From the NCBI GenBank assembly GCA_951217055.1, contig OX578279.1, positions 39,271,610-39,335,609 of the forward strand: 64,000 bases of DNA, written 5' to 3'. Numbering within the stretch: the stretch's first letter is position 1; each line of letters begins with the position of its first letter. Below the pieces are notes generated by a model. The model was not told the origin of the DNA and searched no databases. It was given only the letters and a program-made list of their open reading frames with translations. This DNA is from Gerris lacustris (Eukaryota; Arthropoda; Insecta; Hemiptera; Gerridae). This document shows, piece after piece, positions 1 through 12,769 of the stretch. The position numbers and the translations under genes are program-made.

Positions 1-343
1 TAGCTATATCTTATAAAAAAAAGAAGAGTATCCGTATGAGAGTATATCTTTTATACAAATTTACAGTTTTATCCCAATTTGATGATTTGATGATACGGGG
101 TCAAAGTAATGAATACCCTTCATGAAGCAACTTTGATAAAAAGCTCTTTAAGAGTACAGTCATTGTTATGTACAGTTTTGTCATATTTTCATTTAGGAGG
201 GGGGTAAATTTAGGATATTTGCAAATTATCTTATCAAAGAGAAAGAAATAAGTGAGAGGGAGAGAATCTAGATATTCTCGCATGGTAAAATAATTTAAAT
301 GTTTATTGATGGTAGTTTATAAACTTATCAAATTAATATAACA
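1..343. other. No gene or repeat recognised
   Basis: AT-rich sequence with no coding signal, hairpin or repeat that I could relate to the rest of the window. Confidence 0.5.
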
Positions 344-372
344 CTCCGTAACGAAGCACGGGTATCCAGCTA

Positions 373-373
<1 letters not shown>
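344..373 (+). mobile_element. Helitron-like 3' terminus
   Basis: The stretch contains a short GC-rich stem (CCGT ... ACGG) followed by GGTATCCAG and a terminal CTAG, then T and a TA array. Helitrons end in CTRR just after a small hairpin and insert between A and T, which fits. The corresponding 5' end was not found, so the element length is unknown. It could also be a chance resemblance, since the stem is only four base pairs. Confidence 0.45.

Positions 374-427
<54 letters not shown>
374..427. repeat. (TA)n microsatellite
   Basis: About 27 uninterrupted TA units directly after the Helitron-like end, followed by an ATTT-rich run. Confidence 0.95.
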
Positions 428-431
<4 letters not shown>

Positions 432-519
432 TTTATTTATTTATTTATTTTAAATCTGTCCGAATTGTTTAATTTTACATTAATAAAATGTACAAACGGT
501 TAAAATTAAAAATTATTAT

Positions 520-900
520 GGGACCATGCGTATGGGCTACATTCGAAATTCCATCCCAATTTTTTAAAAATCAGATGAGTAGTATTAAGATATAGGTGTT
601 AATAAAAATCATTAGGAGCGTGTGGAAGAGAAACTAATAGGCGGAGAAGGTACTAATTGAGGGCGGGAAATAACAATGGGCTAATTCTGACCTACTACCT
701 AAATTTAATTTGCAATGGACAAGTTGTTTTCAAAATTTGATCGCAAAAATGTTGGACAGACCGACAAACAGAAAAAAAATTTCTGATGTCTGAAAAATAT
801 TTATGCCCAGAAATTTTTTAAATCGGTCGTAACGGACATAAAATATTTTTGTTCTTCAGAACAATCAAATGGCTTTTACCTTTCGGAAGACCCGTAAGCC
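520..900 (-). repeat. Degenerate R1 interspersed repeat
   Basis: Read on the minus strand this matches the better-preserved R1 copies near 7.93-8.45 kb and 20.42-20.80 kb. Shared features are a reworked start with the motif ACCTTTCGG (ACCGAAGGT in intact copies), a GAAGAAC/AAAATATTTTATGTC block, a CTGTC-rich stretch and a tail ending with a TTTTATGAAATTTGGAT-like segment. No coding content is visible. Confidence 0.55.
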
Positions 901-998
901 AAATGAATAAATATAATTTCTATTAGGTTTTTGGGGGGGAAAAAAAAATTGATTTCAAAGGCGAGTGAGTGCGCAAACCACTCGATTATGCCAGCCCC

Positions 999-1113
999 AT
1001 TATTATTATTGTCATTATTGTTATTATTATTGCCACTATAGTTATTATTATTATTGTTTTTATAGTATAATGAATGTTATTATCATTGTTGTTGTTGTTA
1101 TTATTATTATAGT
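999..1113. repeat. (ATT)n-rich microsatellite
   Basis: Imperfect ATT/GTT trinucleotide array with several interruptions. Confidence 0.85.
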
Positions 1114-1337
1114 GAATAAAACTAAAAGAGCGAAATTGATCTAGGCGGATAGAATACATTTATACATCTTCCAGTATATATATAATTTTTTTTTTCAGGA
1201 TTTCATTTGGATAATTAATACTTATTTTGACATAGTAATAGAAAAAGGTTAACTGTAGACGACTCAATGTTATCAACCGAAGGATACACGTAATAGTCAA
1301 ATCGTGACGTCCAATAAAATAATGATCCCGTGTTTTT

Positions 1338-1600
1338 AGTGTCCGTAGGCAAAACCAAGGACCCTTATATTTTCCTGCGTGTGTTTTCGATGTATTTATA
1401 TAGTTGTAGTCCGGTTCAGTGGCAAAAAAAATACTTTATCAGAGTGTGGTTTGAGTATATCAGACCCTTAGGATAGTTCAAAGTAAGCTTTTTAGCATTT
1501 TAAAAAAACACTGTTTATACACTTGACAGTTAAACACTATACAGTGTGGCCTACGGACCCTGGCTGTGTGCTGACCAGCACACACTTGACCTGTTTATTT
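1338..1600 (-). mobile_element. Short copy of TIR family G
   Basis: Inverted ends are AGTGTCCGTAGGC at the left and GCCTACGGACCCT at 1549-1561. The interior matches family G at 44.0-44.76 kb in reverse orientation: the stretch with GTAGTCCGGTTCAGTGGC, CTTTATCAGAGTGTG and AAGTAAGCTTTTTAGC. The similarity continues past the inverted repeat to about 1600 through a small palindrome (TGTGTGCTGACCAGCACACA), so the true boundary lies outside the inverted repeats. It lacks most of the 717-bp version, which points to an internal deletion. Confidence 0.75.
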
Positions 1601-4600
1601 CAGACTTTTTAACAGCTAAAAATAAAATTGTGATTCTTTACGACTGACCAGATCATAAAAAGTAATATGTTAATGATATATTTCAAAATGCATATTTTGT
1701 GGTGAGTTGAACAAAACAAAACTGTTTCGTAGACGCCAGACTGCGGACTAAGAAACAGCGACGGCGGACTGTTCTTTCGGACTGTTTCTGTCTTCTGTTG
1801 TTCAAGACGGTTCTTAGACTGTTAATAAATCAAACTCAATATTTTAGAAACAATTAGAAATACTAATCGCTAAACCTATTCGTTTATATTTACTTCTTGC
1901 TCTTACTGAACAAGAATCTAAGAGAGATTATTCATTGTATTTGAAATTCATTGCCTCAAATGCTATTTATATAAAAGGGAAATGTAGATTTATGGACTCA
2001 AAATGCTCTCCTCTGTCCTATTCATAATTAAATCTATTTGCGCATTCAAACCCGGGCCGTCAAACTACTCTAAACCTTTATCTGCAAAATTATCTGAATT
2101 ATTAAAATGATTCTAGTAATAGATAGCTTCTACCTTTTGTAACGCTTACACTGAATAAACCATTTTAGAAGTAAACGAACGCGTCTGTTTAACTCAGTTA
2201 TGCTTTCTTATTCTTTCAATACAAAGTTCACTAAATACCACAATTGTGAAAATAATTACGCAAATTTAATTAAAATAAAAAAGAAGAAACGCTGATAAGA
2301 AGGAGACAACTCAGACAAACATTTATCATTGTCCACGTCATACGATAAGTTTGTGTTGATTGGTTGTTAAGAAAATACGGATGTTATAATCCAAATAATC
2401 TTTAAAGATTTAAATATTAAATTTATCTTTACACACCTTATACTGGCTAGAATTTCTTTTAGATTGAAACTTTCCACAGAAAAACTTATTAATATAATTA
2501 ATCTAATAATATTAGAAATCAATGATAGCGAGGATAAGTGAGAAGAAAAAAATCGAAATTGTAAAGTTACCGACGCAACGTTCTTAAATAATATATAAAA
2601 TGGCACATGCCATCATACTTAAGTCGGTATATCCACATCCACCCTTTTGACTGATCTTGGCTATCCTTGATTATATTCTTAAATTCATAGTCATGTGGAC
2701 AGTTTAGTTTTTTTTGACGAACGTCAAAAATATGAAGATAGCATAGAAGTATAAGTTAAGTGACAGTTTTAATCCACAAGTAATTTAAAATTCAAAGAAT
2801 CGTTAAGATATAAATAAAGGGAAAACTATAAAAAAAAGTGCTCGCAAGGCGATATATGAATGCAAAGTTATAAGAAATTATTTTCTTAAATCTAGTCATA
2901 AATCATTTTCAAATCTTCATATTATGTCAAATCTGCGCTTTGCGGTAATCTTTAGCATAGGTTTCAACAAATTTCATGTATAAAGATTGTGAAGAAGGAT
3001 TATGGAATAAACAGATATGGAAAGGTTTGAATGAGAGTGGAAAATCTGGGTTGAGTGTCATCTTTTATACGAGTAGAAGGGAAAGGTATTTGAAACGTAG
3101 TAATATTCGTTCTCATCTGGGCTACCAGTATTCAGAGCTGAGAGAGCCCCTCGAGGCTTTTCTATACGGTGTCTTGAGTTTTCAATATCTTGGGGGGAGG
3201 GGAGAGGATGCAAGGATTCTAGAGCTCTTACAACATCCCTTAGAACAAAGGGAACCAACTCAAACAGGGACTCGGTCACCTACACATTCTCGTCTCCACA
3301 CAACTACGTTAAGACTAGCACAAGAAAAATCATTAAAAAACATAACACACAAAAAATATAACTGGGCAAAATGTAGAAATAGAGTAAGATGAGTGACAAC
3401 TCCAAAGAATTCCATCGGAAAAAAGTTTTCTTTCTGTCCCGCAATTAACATACTATGGCCTCAGAACAATAAGAATCGTTTTAAATAAACCTGTCTGGAC
3501 CAGATATGCATTATTATCACGCTAAACTACCTACAGAATACAAACTAATAAGGATTTCGTGGGTTAAAAGTCCCAATGACAAGATCGAAATGTCAGAAAC
3601 ATTTACTAATCTAATAGTAGGTACAGTTATAATTAATAACTTTCAAAAATCCTATCGAAGAGAGTATTTACTATCATTAGCAAGTATTAACAGTACATGC
3701 AAGCTGAGGAAGGGGAAAAACAGTAGAGGTTAAATTGAGGGTGGAAGACAGGGGGTCGATTCAGTAACTGTGAAACTCCCTTTTATGTAATTAAGTATAT
3801 CAAAAAATTTTATGAAGATGTGCGCAGTCAATGTGAATCTGAAATTTTTTTTTGTTGTGGTATAACAAGAAAATTGAAATTTAGTGTGTAATATATTACA
3901 ACTCAAAATTGTTGTTGATATATCCGTATGTGTTTATATCTCAAATCGAAGTCGAAATCAAATACTGACGCCATTATTGTTTTAATTTTTGATTTCACGC
4001 TGAAATAACTTTTATTGGACTTATCGCATTTGTAAAGGATGTTTATCCGCTAAATATATTTTTTTATATTTCGACTGTAACATAATGTAATTTGTTAGGT
4101 TTTTTTAATAACATACGTTTTTTATAAAAAATACTTTATCCACTACTTCAATTTTTATTTTATAAATACTAATCGAATACGATGTCACGTTATATAACAT
4201 GCAATATACAAGTTAAAAATATTCAAAATTTTTAACGAATTAAAAAAAAAACTCAATAACAAATTGTTATAAGGAGTTATACAAGTAGTTCTGTTGTCGT
4301 CATCAACAACGGCAAAATCTCGGCTTAGTTAGGTATTCAGCCACACACAGCGCTGGCACCATTTGACAAATTCAATATGATATATTATGAAGAACGGTGT
4401 GAAAATAAGTACATACACACACACACGTGGTGCTAAGAAGAATAAAAGAGAAACTAAATAGATAAGGGTGGGTACACGCAACAACCGTGGCTCCCAAAAG
4501 CCCGCCACATTCAACAATAAACCAACAAATTTTATTAATATCCCAGTTTTATATTTGTCAAATTCGGATATAGTATGTCAAAAGAGTTACATTCGACTCC

Positions 4601-4899
4601 TAGCTATCGACAGATTTACCCTAAACAAACAAAAAAGAAGGTTTAAAGATTTTTTGTAAGGCAATGCGGCCTGAATCTACAATATGTTAAAACAATGTTA
4701 TGTCCATGCATAAAATGTATGTTATGCATAAATGACTAATTACTAGTTTTATTTTATAACTAAATCAGTCAAGGAACCAGGTATAGATAGAGTCCCATGA
4801 TTTATGGTAAGTTGCCATTACATTGCATATTGCATTTCCAGAGTGTTCTTCTTTTAATAGTCTATGTAGATTGTCTCAGAGTATATCTTCATCAAATAA
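1601..4899. other. Unannotated intron-like DNA
   Basis: No splice-flanked exon, RNA gene or repeat was recognised. It holds an open frame of 138 codons at 2976-3392 (+). This ORF lies in a locally GC-richer patch (3110-3250) but has no recognisable domain, unusual length or flanking gene signals, so I do not call it a gene. Confidence 0.4.
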
Positions 4900-5252
4900 T
4901 TAGTGTGGCACATAGCTTTCTCGCATACTACTATTGGATGAATGGTCACATTAGATTTGGATCTGTTTTGATTCCCAGTAGGGCCACACTTATATATATT
5001 GAATATTGAACGTGAGCAGACGGCAGAAATGATTATGGGACCAAAACAGTGGACTAATAATGACCCGCACCATCCAAATCGGATCTTTTTTTAAGACATG
5101 CTGGTTTGCAAAAATTTGACGGACAGATTGAATGGAAAATATTGGACGACCAATGAGACCAATAATGTTCCCTGATGTCGAACGGATTTCTGTAAAGGAA
5201 GTTTTGAAATCGGAGACAAAAAAAATTGTTCTAAAAAGAATGATCACAAGAT
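4900..5252 (-). repeat. Degenerate R2 and R1 repeat pieces
   Basis: The R2 motif GTGTGGCACATAGCTT is visible at about 4902-4918, followed by a CTCGCATAC segment as in other R2 copies. From about 4990 to 5250 the minus strand resembles R1 (GTCTCCGATTTCAAAA and a GGTCCCATAA-type segment). Heavily decayed. Confidence 0.5.
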
Positions 5253-7500
5253 GTATAGAGCAAGATCCTCCATTTTCAGCCTAGTCAATATATAATGAAT
5301 GTACCGAAATTGTAAACCAATCAATTATGTATTATTAGAGTGATAATAACTAATTCAAGGTGTCAAAACAGGACTGTGTATTAAAATTTTATGAGTAGGG
5401 AACTTTAATTACTGTTGATATTTAACAGATCAATAATTTCTCTTTAAGAATTATTTCCATTTAGCTCAGTATTGAACTTACAAAATTTTCCATAAACCCC
5501 TCACTTATCCAGCTAAAAGATTGAATTCAATACATCTGTAGTTACGATGTAAAGATGTAATATCTTAAGTAAGTGAAAACAAGTGTTAAGAGAATTCTCA
5601 GAACTTTTTAAGCGATACTTAGTGTTTAAATGGGGTTTTACAAAATGCCTTGTAGGCAACATGCTCATATGTACATTTATAGAGGAGAAAGCAAAGGGAT
5701 GTAAGATAAGGCTGTAAAATTTTCCTTTCCTTCGTGTAAGAGTTGCGGAGAGTATCTTGCGGTTTCACACTTTAAAGCTGGTAGGGACTAGAATTCCAAG
5801 GTTCAAGGGCTTGCTGATTTCCCTTGGTAGGTCATAATCTGCATAATGCAAGAGCAACCTCTAGTCTTGCCTCTACACCAGGTTTAGATAATGTACCAGT
5901 GTTTGTCGTCTCGTTCCATTATCAGACAGGGCACAACTTGAACATTCTACGATTATTGTTTTAATAATTTGTTAAAAGAGGATTGTAATCTGTGTTGAGT
6001 ATAACGGAGGTTCGTGACAAACAGCTGCTACAGCAAAGAAGAAAAAAAAAGTATTTTAAATACAATTCTTCCATTTCTTTTAACTGCTAAATCGTTTCGA
6101 ATGAAGTGCAAAAACTGATATAACAATAAAGGTACAAAAAGAATTTCCCTGAAAATTTCTATATCTTTTTTTTTTTTTTGTGTGTGTGTGCCTTATTTCT
6201 CTGATTGTATTTGCTTAATCAATAAATCAATATTCATTGTTTGAAATTTACTTAATGCGGTGTAGATATTATTATTATTATTTTTAGATATATACAAATT
6301 TCCTTTAAACTGAAAATTATAAACAGAACGTTTCATAGTGTTTAAATCGGAAATATTTGAATTTAAGGAAGATGAAAAATAATTGATTGCCAAGCTGAGA
6401 TGCGATAATATCGTTATGAATATTAATAGGGAAAATCAATTAGAATCCCTCTAGTGGTGAAGTAGAAATAATAAAAAAAGTAGGATTATTTATCTAGACT
6501 TGTTGATAGAGAGAGGGAGCCAGTGCTCCCTTTTAGCTTTGTTTAGCCTAGATTAGGTTGAAGCTGTATTTTCACCAGGGCAAGACACTTCTATTTTCCA
6601 CTCTCAAATACTTTTTAACTGTTTGCTTTACCTAATACCTATGAACTGATTGTATTTTTATTCGGCCTGGAACGTGATCACAGGGACTAAGCCTTTTAAT
6701 AAACCCTGAAACTGATTTTCTTTATAAAATAAAATTATATTATTATTTTATTCCAATAATTGATGTAATGATTTAAACTTGGAAAATACTGTTTTATTTG
6801 CATTGAGGATTAATAAGAGTAATTAATAGACTTTTTTTTTAATTTGCACTATAAAATAAATTCAAAATAAATAAATAAACGAAAATAATAAAAATCCAGA
6901 TAAACGTATTGATTCTGAGTTAGTATTGATTCTAAGATTTAAAATGTAAAACAAGTATAAACAAAATCCTTTGTAAATATAACTACTCCTTCCAAGTAGG
7001 TCCTTCTAAGGAGGTTAAAGGATGGATGATACTCGTAAAAATAGCAGTCTCATCAGTAAATATAGAGGTACTAATCTGTCAAATAAATTTAATCGATAGA
7101 GAAGTTTCGAGCTCTTCTGTATAAAGATAAACTTTTAAAAATAGATTATTTTTCATTTCAAGGGACATTAAAACGCGCAAATATAAGAAAACTTCAGTGA
7201 TATACTTTTATGTGTTTTTAAAGAACTAAAAATATATTATTGTGACAAGAAATATGATATTAATGGTAATTCAGACCATTAATTTTTTGTTTAATTATAA
7301 TTTAAACATTTGGAATAATTTAACGAGCGTAGTGAGTTCTTCATTTCAGAGGCTTGGGTTAGGTTATAAAAGGTTTATGTGTGTGTGTTTGTCTACCGAT
7401 AACTAGCTTAAAAATTGATTGATTTGAACAAAATTCGGCTCACAGGCGCATCTCATAATTTGTGATAACTGTATAGTATTTAGAAATTCCACACTAAATA
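5253..7500. other. Unannotated intron-like DNA
   Basis: No gene or clear repeat. A GT dinucleotide run follows a T run at about 6168-6190. A somewhat GC-richer patch at 5750-5900 shows no open frame of note. Confidence 0.4.
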
Positions 7501-7544
7501 TTTTCAAGATGGCAGCCAATAGGGCGGACGAATAAAAAATAAAC

Positions 7545-8450
7545 TGTCAATTAGTGTGGCTCATGGCTTCCTCATGGCCTCCCTGGATAGGATGCATATT
7601 ACGTATTTTATTGATTTTATTCTTTTCAAGCCATTATTGTTTAATTTGTTTAATTGTTTCCCCGTATTTTTTAATGTCAAAATTGGTTTTAATTTTTGCA
7701 TGAATTAAAGTACCAATTTAGCAAAAGTTAAAGAGCGCAGACGGTTCAAATTAATCTGGGGCTATCTGCGGGCTACTTCCGACATACCATCCACATCTAC
7801 ATTTCAAAAACTGCCATTTTGCGTGGCACATAGCTTCATCGCGTCTTATTATTTATACTTTATGTTTTTAGAACTTATTATTGTTTCATATAATTAATTT
7901 AACCCCCGTTTTTTAAAGCGTAAACATTTTTGCTTCCGAGTTTACCGAAGGTAACGAAAGCTATGTGATCATTCTGAAGAACGAAAATATTTTATGTCTC
8001 CGATTTCAAAAAGTTTAAGACAGAAATTCGTTTCATAAATCAGGGTACAATTTTGGTTCCAGACTGTCTGCCGGTCTGTCGCTCAATTTTTATGAACCAA
8101 TATTCCTAATAACTACTCCTCTTTTAATTAAATTTAGATGATAAGTCATAATTAGCCCTTTATTAGTCCCTTATAAGTTTCAACCTTCTACCCATTTGTT
8201 TCTCTTCCTCGAGCGCACAAACATACATTTATTTACATCAATATCTTCAAAAGTACTCATCTGATTTTTATGAAATTTGGATGGTATGTCAAAAAAAGCC
8301 CGCAGATAGTCCCAGATTATTTTCAACTGTCTACAATCTTTAAAGTTTGCTAAATTAAACTTTAATTCATGTAAAAAATCAAAATAATTATGATAGGTTT
8401 AAAAACGGGGGGAAAATTAAATAAGTTTGCTAAAACTAGGTTGTAAAAGT
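7545..8450 (+). repeat. R1/R2 interspersed repeat cluster
   Basis: Two R2 segments (around 7548-7640 and 7823-7900, motif GTGTGGCWCATRGCTTC) precede a long R1 copy starting at about 7931. That copy has GCTTCCGAGTTTACCGAAGG, then a GTCTGTCGCTC segment, ATAAGTTTCAACCTTCTACC, a GCGCACAAACATACAT block and a TTTTTATGAAATTTGGATGG block. Inverted pieces of the same vocabulary (GAGCGCAGACGGTTCAAATT) occur between the R2 segments. No protein-coding capacity is seen. The copies at 20.4-20.9 kb and inside the foldback at 49.5-50.8 kb share the middle portion. Confidence 0.7.
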
Positions 8451-11039
8451 ACACAAGTAAATAACCATTATGCGTTGAACTATGAAAAGAAAGCAATGTG
8501 TTATTTACCTATTTTAGTTTAAACTATTTCACTTTAGTAAATTTAGGGGTTAAAAGTACATTAAGCCTATGTAATTTTAATACCAATGTATACGCACACG
8601 TAACTATGATATTCGTTTTCGATTAAGCCTTTAAACACTAAAAGCAATTCCCTTTAAAACTGCGTTTCAGGAAGATCACGTCAGGGGTTTAGTCACGATC
8701 CGAGTAGCACCGTCTCCCTGACATCGATAACCTTTTAACTTTGAAATCGTCAATAAACCATTCACACCTATACATGCAGTTCTTCTCTATATACTCACTT
8801 AGTGCATTATTCACTAAACAAAATTAAATTTTCAATAACTATTCAGTTATTTTACGATTGTTTTTGGGATCGATTTAGGATCAAATTTCCAGACTAATCT
8901 ATTGTTTGAAAAGCTTTTAATATGTAAATCCAATTAACAAAGATTGAAGCTAGGCGTAGCCGTTTTCTCTCGAAATAGGCCGTATTAGGGAGGCCGAGAT
9001 GTAATACCTTGTACAAAGTTTTGTGATAATAGTTTGGACTTCAACCTGAATTTTATAATACTCTCCATGCTCCTTTGCAATATTGATTACTAGAATAACA
9101 CCAACATCCTTTACTTGGTGAATACAAAAGATAAAATCACCAAAATAAATTAAAACAAGGCGAGGTGGGGACTGTAAAACCACTGAATGTCTACCACTTA
9201 AGTCGGAAAACTCAGTTCAATATTTTTCCTTAACATTGTTTATATTGTAATATTAAAATAGTTATAGTTGTTTAAGTTACAAAATATTTTTTTTTTGGGG
9301 GGGGGGGGGGGAAGGGATGAGCTGACTAATTCGCTTAGTAGAGGTTTGATAAACCCAAAAAAATTATAATACATCTAGCTTAATTCAGAGGAAGCTATTG
9401 AATATTTATTTTTCCACTAAATATTTATTCAGTGTAAGACACATGTGAGCAACCCCTGGCCCTCTGGTCGGATTAGGCCCATGGCATGATTTTATCCGGC
9501 CCGCGGAACTATGCAGTTTCTATCAAAGAACATTCATTCAGTTACTTCAAAACATCTAACTTGTCCATGTTTTATTCATGGTATTTTTATCATGATACCT
9601 AGATTAATAATATTATCAATAGATACCATGTCATAATAAATAAGTAGTAGCAAAATTTTAAATGATGATATTTTGGAGTTTTTCCTGTGTTTAGGATATT
9701 ATTACACGCAAAAAACTGCAAATTTTTATATTTTTTATGTTGGGTTCCAGATATAGGTGCGTAAACGGCAGATAGACACACAGACAACCGCAGGAAAGTG
9801 TAAATGTATTACAATATAAAGAGAATGTGTGTAAAAAAAAAATGTCTGTTAAAATTACCACCAACCCGTTTTGGTTTTAGGCAGTGTCGTTGAAGTATAC
9901 TAAACCTGAAAAACATTGTTTAGAAGGTTTTGTATTATAAGGATGGCCAACTTATTTTTGTAACCTACTATTCCAAATCGAATTAAATCTTAATCATACG
10001 ATAATCAAAATCGATAATTTGATTCGATTAATCGATTTAAGTCGAATCAATTTAACTTTAAACAAAAATATACATTTATTTTGTTTAATGTGTATTCTAT
10101 ATAACGTGATTTTGACATTAATCTAATATAATCGATTGGTGATAAACAAAATAAAAAGGATATAAACGCAAAAATAAAAAAGTAAATTAAAAAATTTACA
10201 AAAAGTGATTAGACACAAAAGTTGATTCATAATGATACCTTAAATTAATCATTAATCGATTGGTGATAGACAAATTAAGCAGGATATACCTAAACAAAAA
10301 AAAACATATTAAAGAATATAGCTAAAAGTGTATTTGAGTTAATTTAACTATTTTCTTTAATTATATATTCTTAAATTCCTCTATAACAAAAATAAGAATG
10401 AAACAAGATATTTATTTATTTCCTGTTAAAAGATACAAGCGTCGCTGACTAAGAATGCTGTACTCAAAGGGACGAAGACTTTTTCTAGTTTGTTATTCAG
10501 GATGTTAGATAAAAAGAGAGTAATAATAAGTTACTAATATTAATTAGTAACATTAATCAACCTAACTCTTCATCGCATTGTGTTTGTTTCACCGATGCCG
10601 ACTTTAGTGACACCTGTTTGCCTAAATGTATCCATCCCACATCCCAGTGTCATGTGGTTAATACGCTTTCAAACATGAAAACTGACAATCTTAACAGATA
10701 AAAAATATCATAATGCGATGTGTAGAAGAGACATAATGTTTTTTTTGTTTTTTTTTTAAAAGTAATATCATCATCCAAAAATGTAAACTTTGAATGAAAA
10801 GAATCTATTCAATAGATTTATACGGTTAATACTAATGAATTAAATAATCGATTCAAGGCAAACGATTGATCGAGAAATCGAATTTGCATTGGCCATCCCT
10901 AGTTTTATATCCCTTAATTAGGAGAACTTTTTCGATTTTTACAGTAGATAATTTGTAAGGTTTATATTTTATAATTACATAATTTAAAATAATAATGTAA
11001 CAACTAGCATTTAATTAATATTCATTATAATATTAATTT
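8451..11039. other. Unannotated intron-like DNA
   Basis: AT-rich with no recognised gene. It includes a 15-base G run at 9297-9311 preceded by a T run. Confidence 0.4.
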
Positions 11040-12120
11040 GTAGAAGGTTAAATACTACGAAAAGAAAAAGAATGCTTATAAACAATTACAATAGTCGTTT
11101 TTATTGAAAAAAAGTAGGTAGCAAGACTGAGTAGGAAGAATAGAACGTAGGCTGGGGAAGCAGTAGAGAAAATGATACTTATCCCGGTATCGAAATGGAA
11201 AATAATGGTCAATTTTCCGCTAAGAAGTATTGACAGAGAAAGGGATGAAGGGGGCGGGGAGATGGGCTTTATACTTAGTGACTGGGAAGAGCTGGAAGAC
11301 AAAGGAAGGGGGAGAATCAGAGATCCTGAGAGAAAAGATAAGTCAGGAGGAGGGGAATAGGAAAGAGGAACTGTAAACATATAAAGAAACAGACAAGAGA
11401 GAGAGGATGAATGGAAAGACAAAGATAACAATAAATAAGAGTAAGAGAGAGAAGAATAAATGGAGAGAATAATAACAGAAGCGAGAATAAATATAGTGAA
11501 CGAAGAGTACGTGTATAATGGTATAGGTATAAATGGACAGGGTTTGAAAAGGTATTTAATATGGAAAAAGGTAAGATGGGAGCAGCCTACAAAAAATCAG
11601 AGAAACAATAATTAAAAAAGGGTCCGATAAGAATAAAGTACATTATCTCAATTAAAAAAAAGAAAGTTTTAACATTAAACATAGAAAAATAGACGAAATA
11701 AAATTAATTAAGAAAGTTGTTAAGTATTAGTATTCAAATATACTTTAGAATCCGCTAAATTATAGAAGAAAATTAATATGATGAAAATAATAAAAATGTT
11801 GGTCAAAGTATCTAAATTCGAGATAAAGGTCTTGAAATGATGCTCTGAACTACCATAACTCATGAATCTAGGGGCAGTTTTAAATTACAAAAGGAACCTG
11901 ATCTGATTAAGAGATATAAAAAATATAAGAAATAAGAATAATAAAAATGATAAATTAGGAAATCAAAGGAAAATAGAAAGGGAGTAGAGGCCAAAGGCTA
12001 AGAAAAACAAAAGAAGTAGGGGGAGGTATAAAAGAATCGTTATATAATTGAATAGAATAAAATAAGAAAAATGATTGGGTTATATGGACGTACTTCTTTG
12101 GAAACTGAATCAAGCTAGTA
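11040..12120 (+). repeat. Long polypurine (GA-rich) tract
   Basis: For roughly 1.1 kb the plus strand is strongly biased to A and G, strongest at 11150-11480, with many GAGAGA, AGGGGG and GGAAGA runs. Open frames on either strand here (for example 11048-11431 minus, rich in Ser, Leu and Pro) are by-products of the base bias. Such tracts can form triplex DNA. No tandem period is obvious. Confidence 0.75.
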
Positions 12121-12493
12121 ATTGACTTCGGAACCAAGAAGAACACCTTAAGGCGCCACTAGAGCAAGATTTGAAATCGATCCCTCTTTTAAATTTGCCT
12201 AGATAAGGAAAACCTTCACAGTAACATCGATTTGATTATAGATCTTAATAAATATGTATTTGAAATTTGAAGTAATACTGATAAGTAGTATAGCAGCAAT
12301 TTGATGCCAAACAATAAAGCACTGCTCTCAATAACAATAAACTATTATATCAATAGTGAAAATTTTATTACAGCAAGAATAGAACTTGCAAGAAAGTTCA
12401 CATATTCCAGACTCTAGGCAGTGATGGCCCTTTCTAAGATTGTCAGAAGAAAACTAAAAATATTGATTTGATAGACATGTCGATATAGGTAAT

Positions 12494-12536
12494 ACTAGCT
12501 GGTCCCGTGGCCGCCGCAAGCGGCGGCCAACGGGAC
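12494..12536 (-). mobile_element. Helitron-like 3' terminus with strong hairpin
   Basis: On the minus strand a GC-rich hairpin is followed by CCAG, CTAG and T. Its stem is GTCCCGT..GGCCGCCGC against its complement with one bulge and a two- to three-base loop (12502-12536). That order matches a Helitron 3' end inserted before T. The body would extend to the right, into the GC-richer block. The 5' TC end was not identified. Confidence 0.5.
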
Positions 12537-12548
12537 TCAGCTAGCCGG

Positions 12549-12769
12549 TTGGCGCTGGTATAGTGTTGGCGCTGGTATAGTGTTGGCGCTGGTATAGTGT
12601 TGGCGCTAGTATAGTGTTGGCGCTGGTATAGTGTTGGCGCTGGTATAGTGTTGGCGCTGGTATAGTGTTGGCGCTGGTATAGTGTTGGCGCTGGTATAGT
12701 GTTGGCGCGCGTATAGTGTTGGCGCTGGTATAGTGTTGGCGCGCGTATAGGGTTGGCGCCCGTATATCG
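12549..12769. repeat. 17-bp minisatellite, 13 units
   Basis: Thirteen head-to-tail units of TTGGCGCTGGTATAGTG or close variants. Unit 4 has CTAG for CTGG, and units 10, 12 and 13 carry GCGCGCG or GCGCCCG variants. It follows the Helitron-like hairpin by 12 bases. The minus-strand open frame through it only reflects the repeat, because 17 is not a multiple of three. Confidence 0.97.

Noticed and set aside
2976..3392. A 138-codon plus-strand open frame
   Set aside because: No domain, no splice or promoter context, and an overlapping open frame on the other strand. It is consistent with a chance frame in a locally GC-richer patch.
11048..11431. A 127-codon minus frame rich in Ser, Leu and Pro
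   Set aside because: It arises from the polypurine tract. The opposite strand is equally open and composition explains both.
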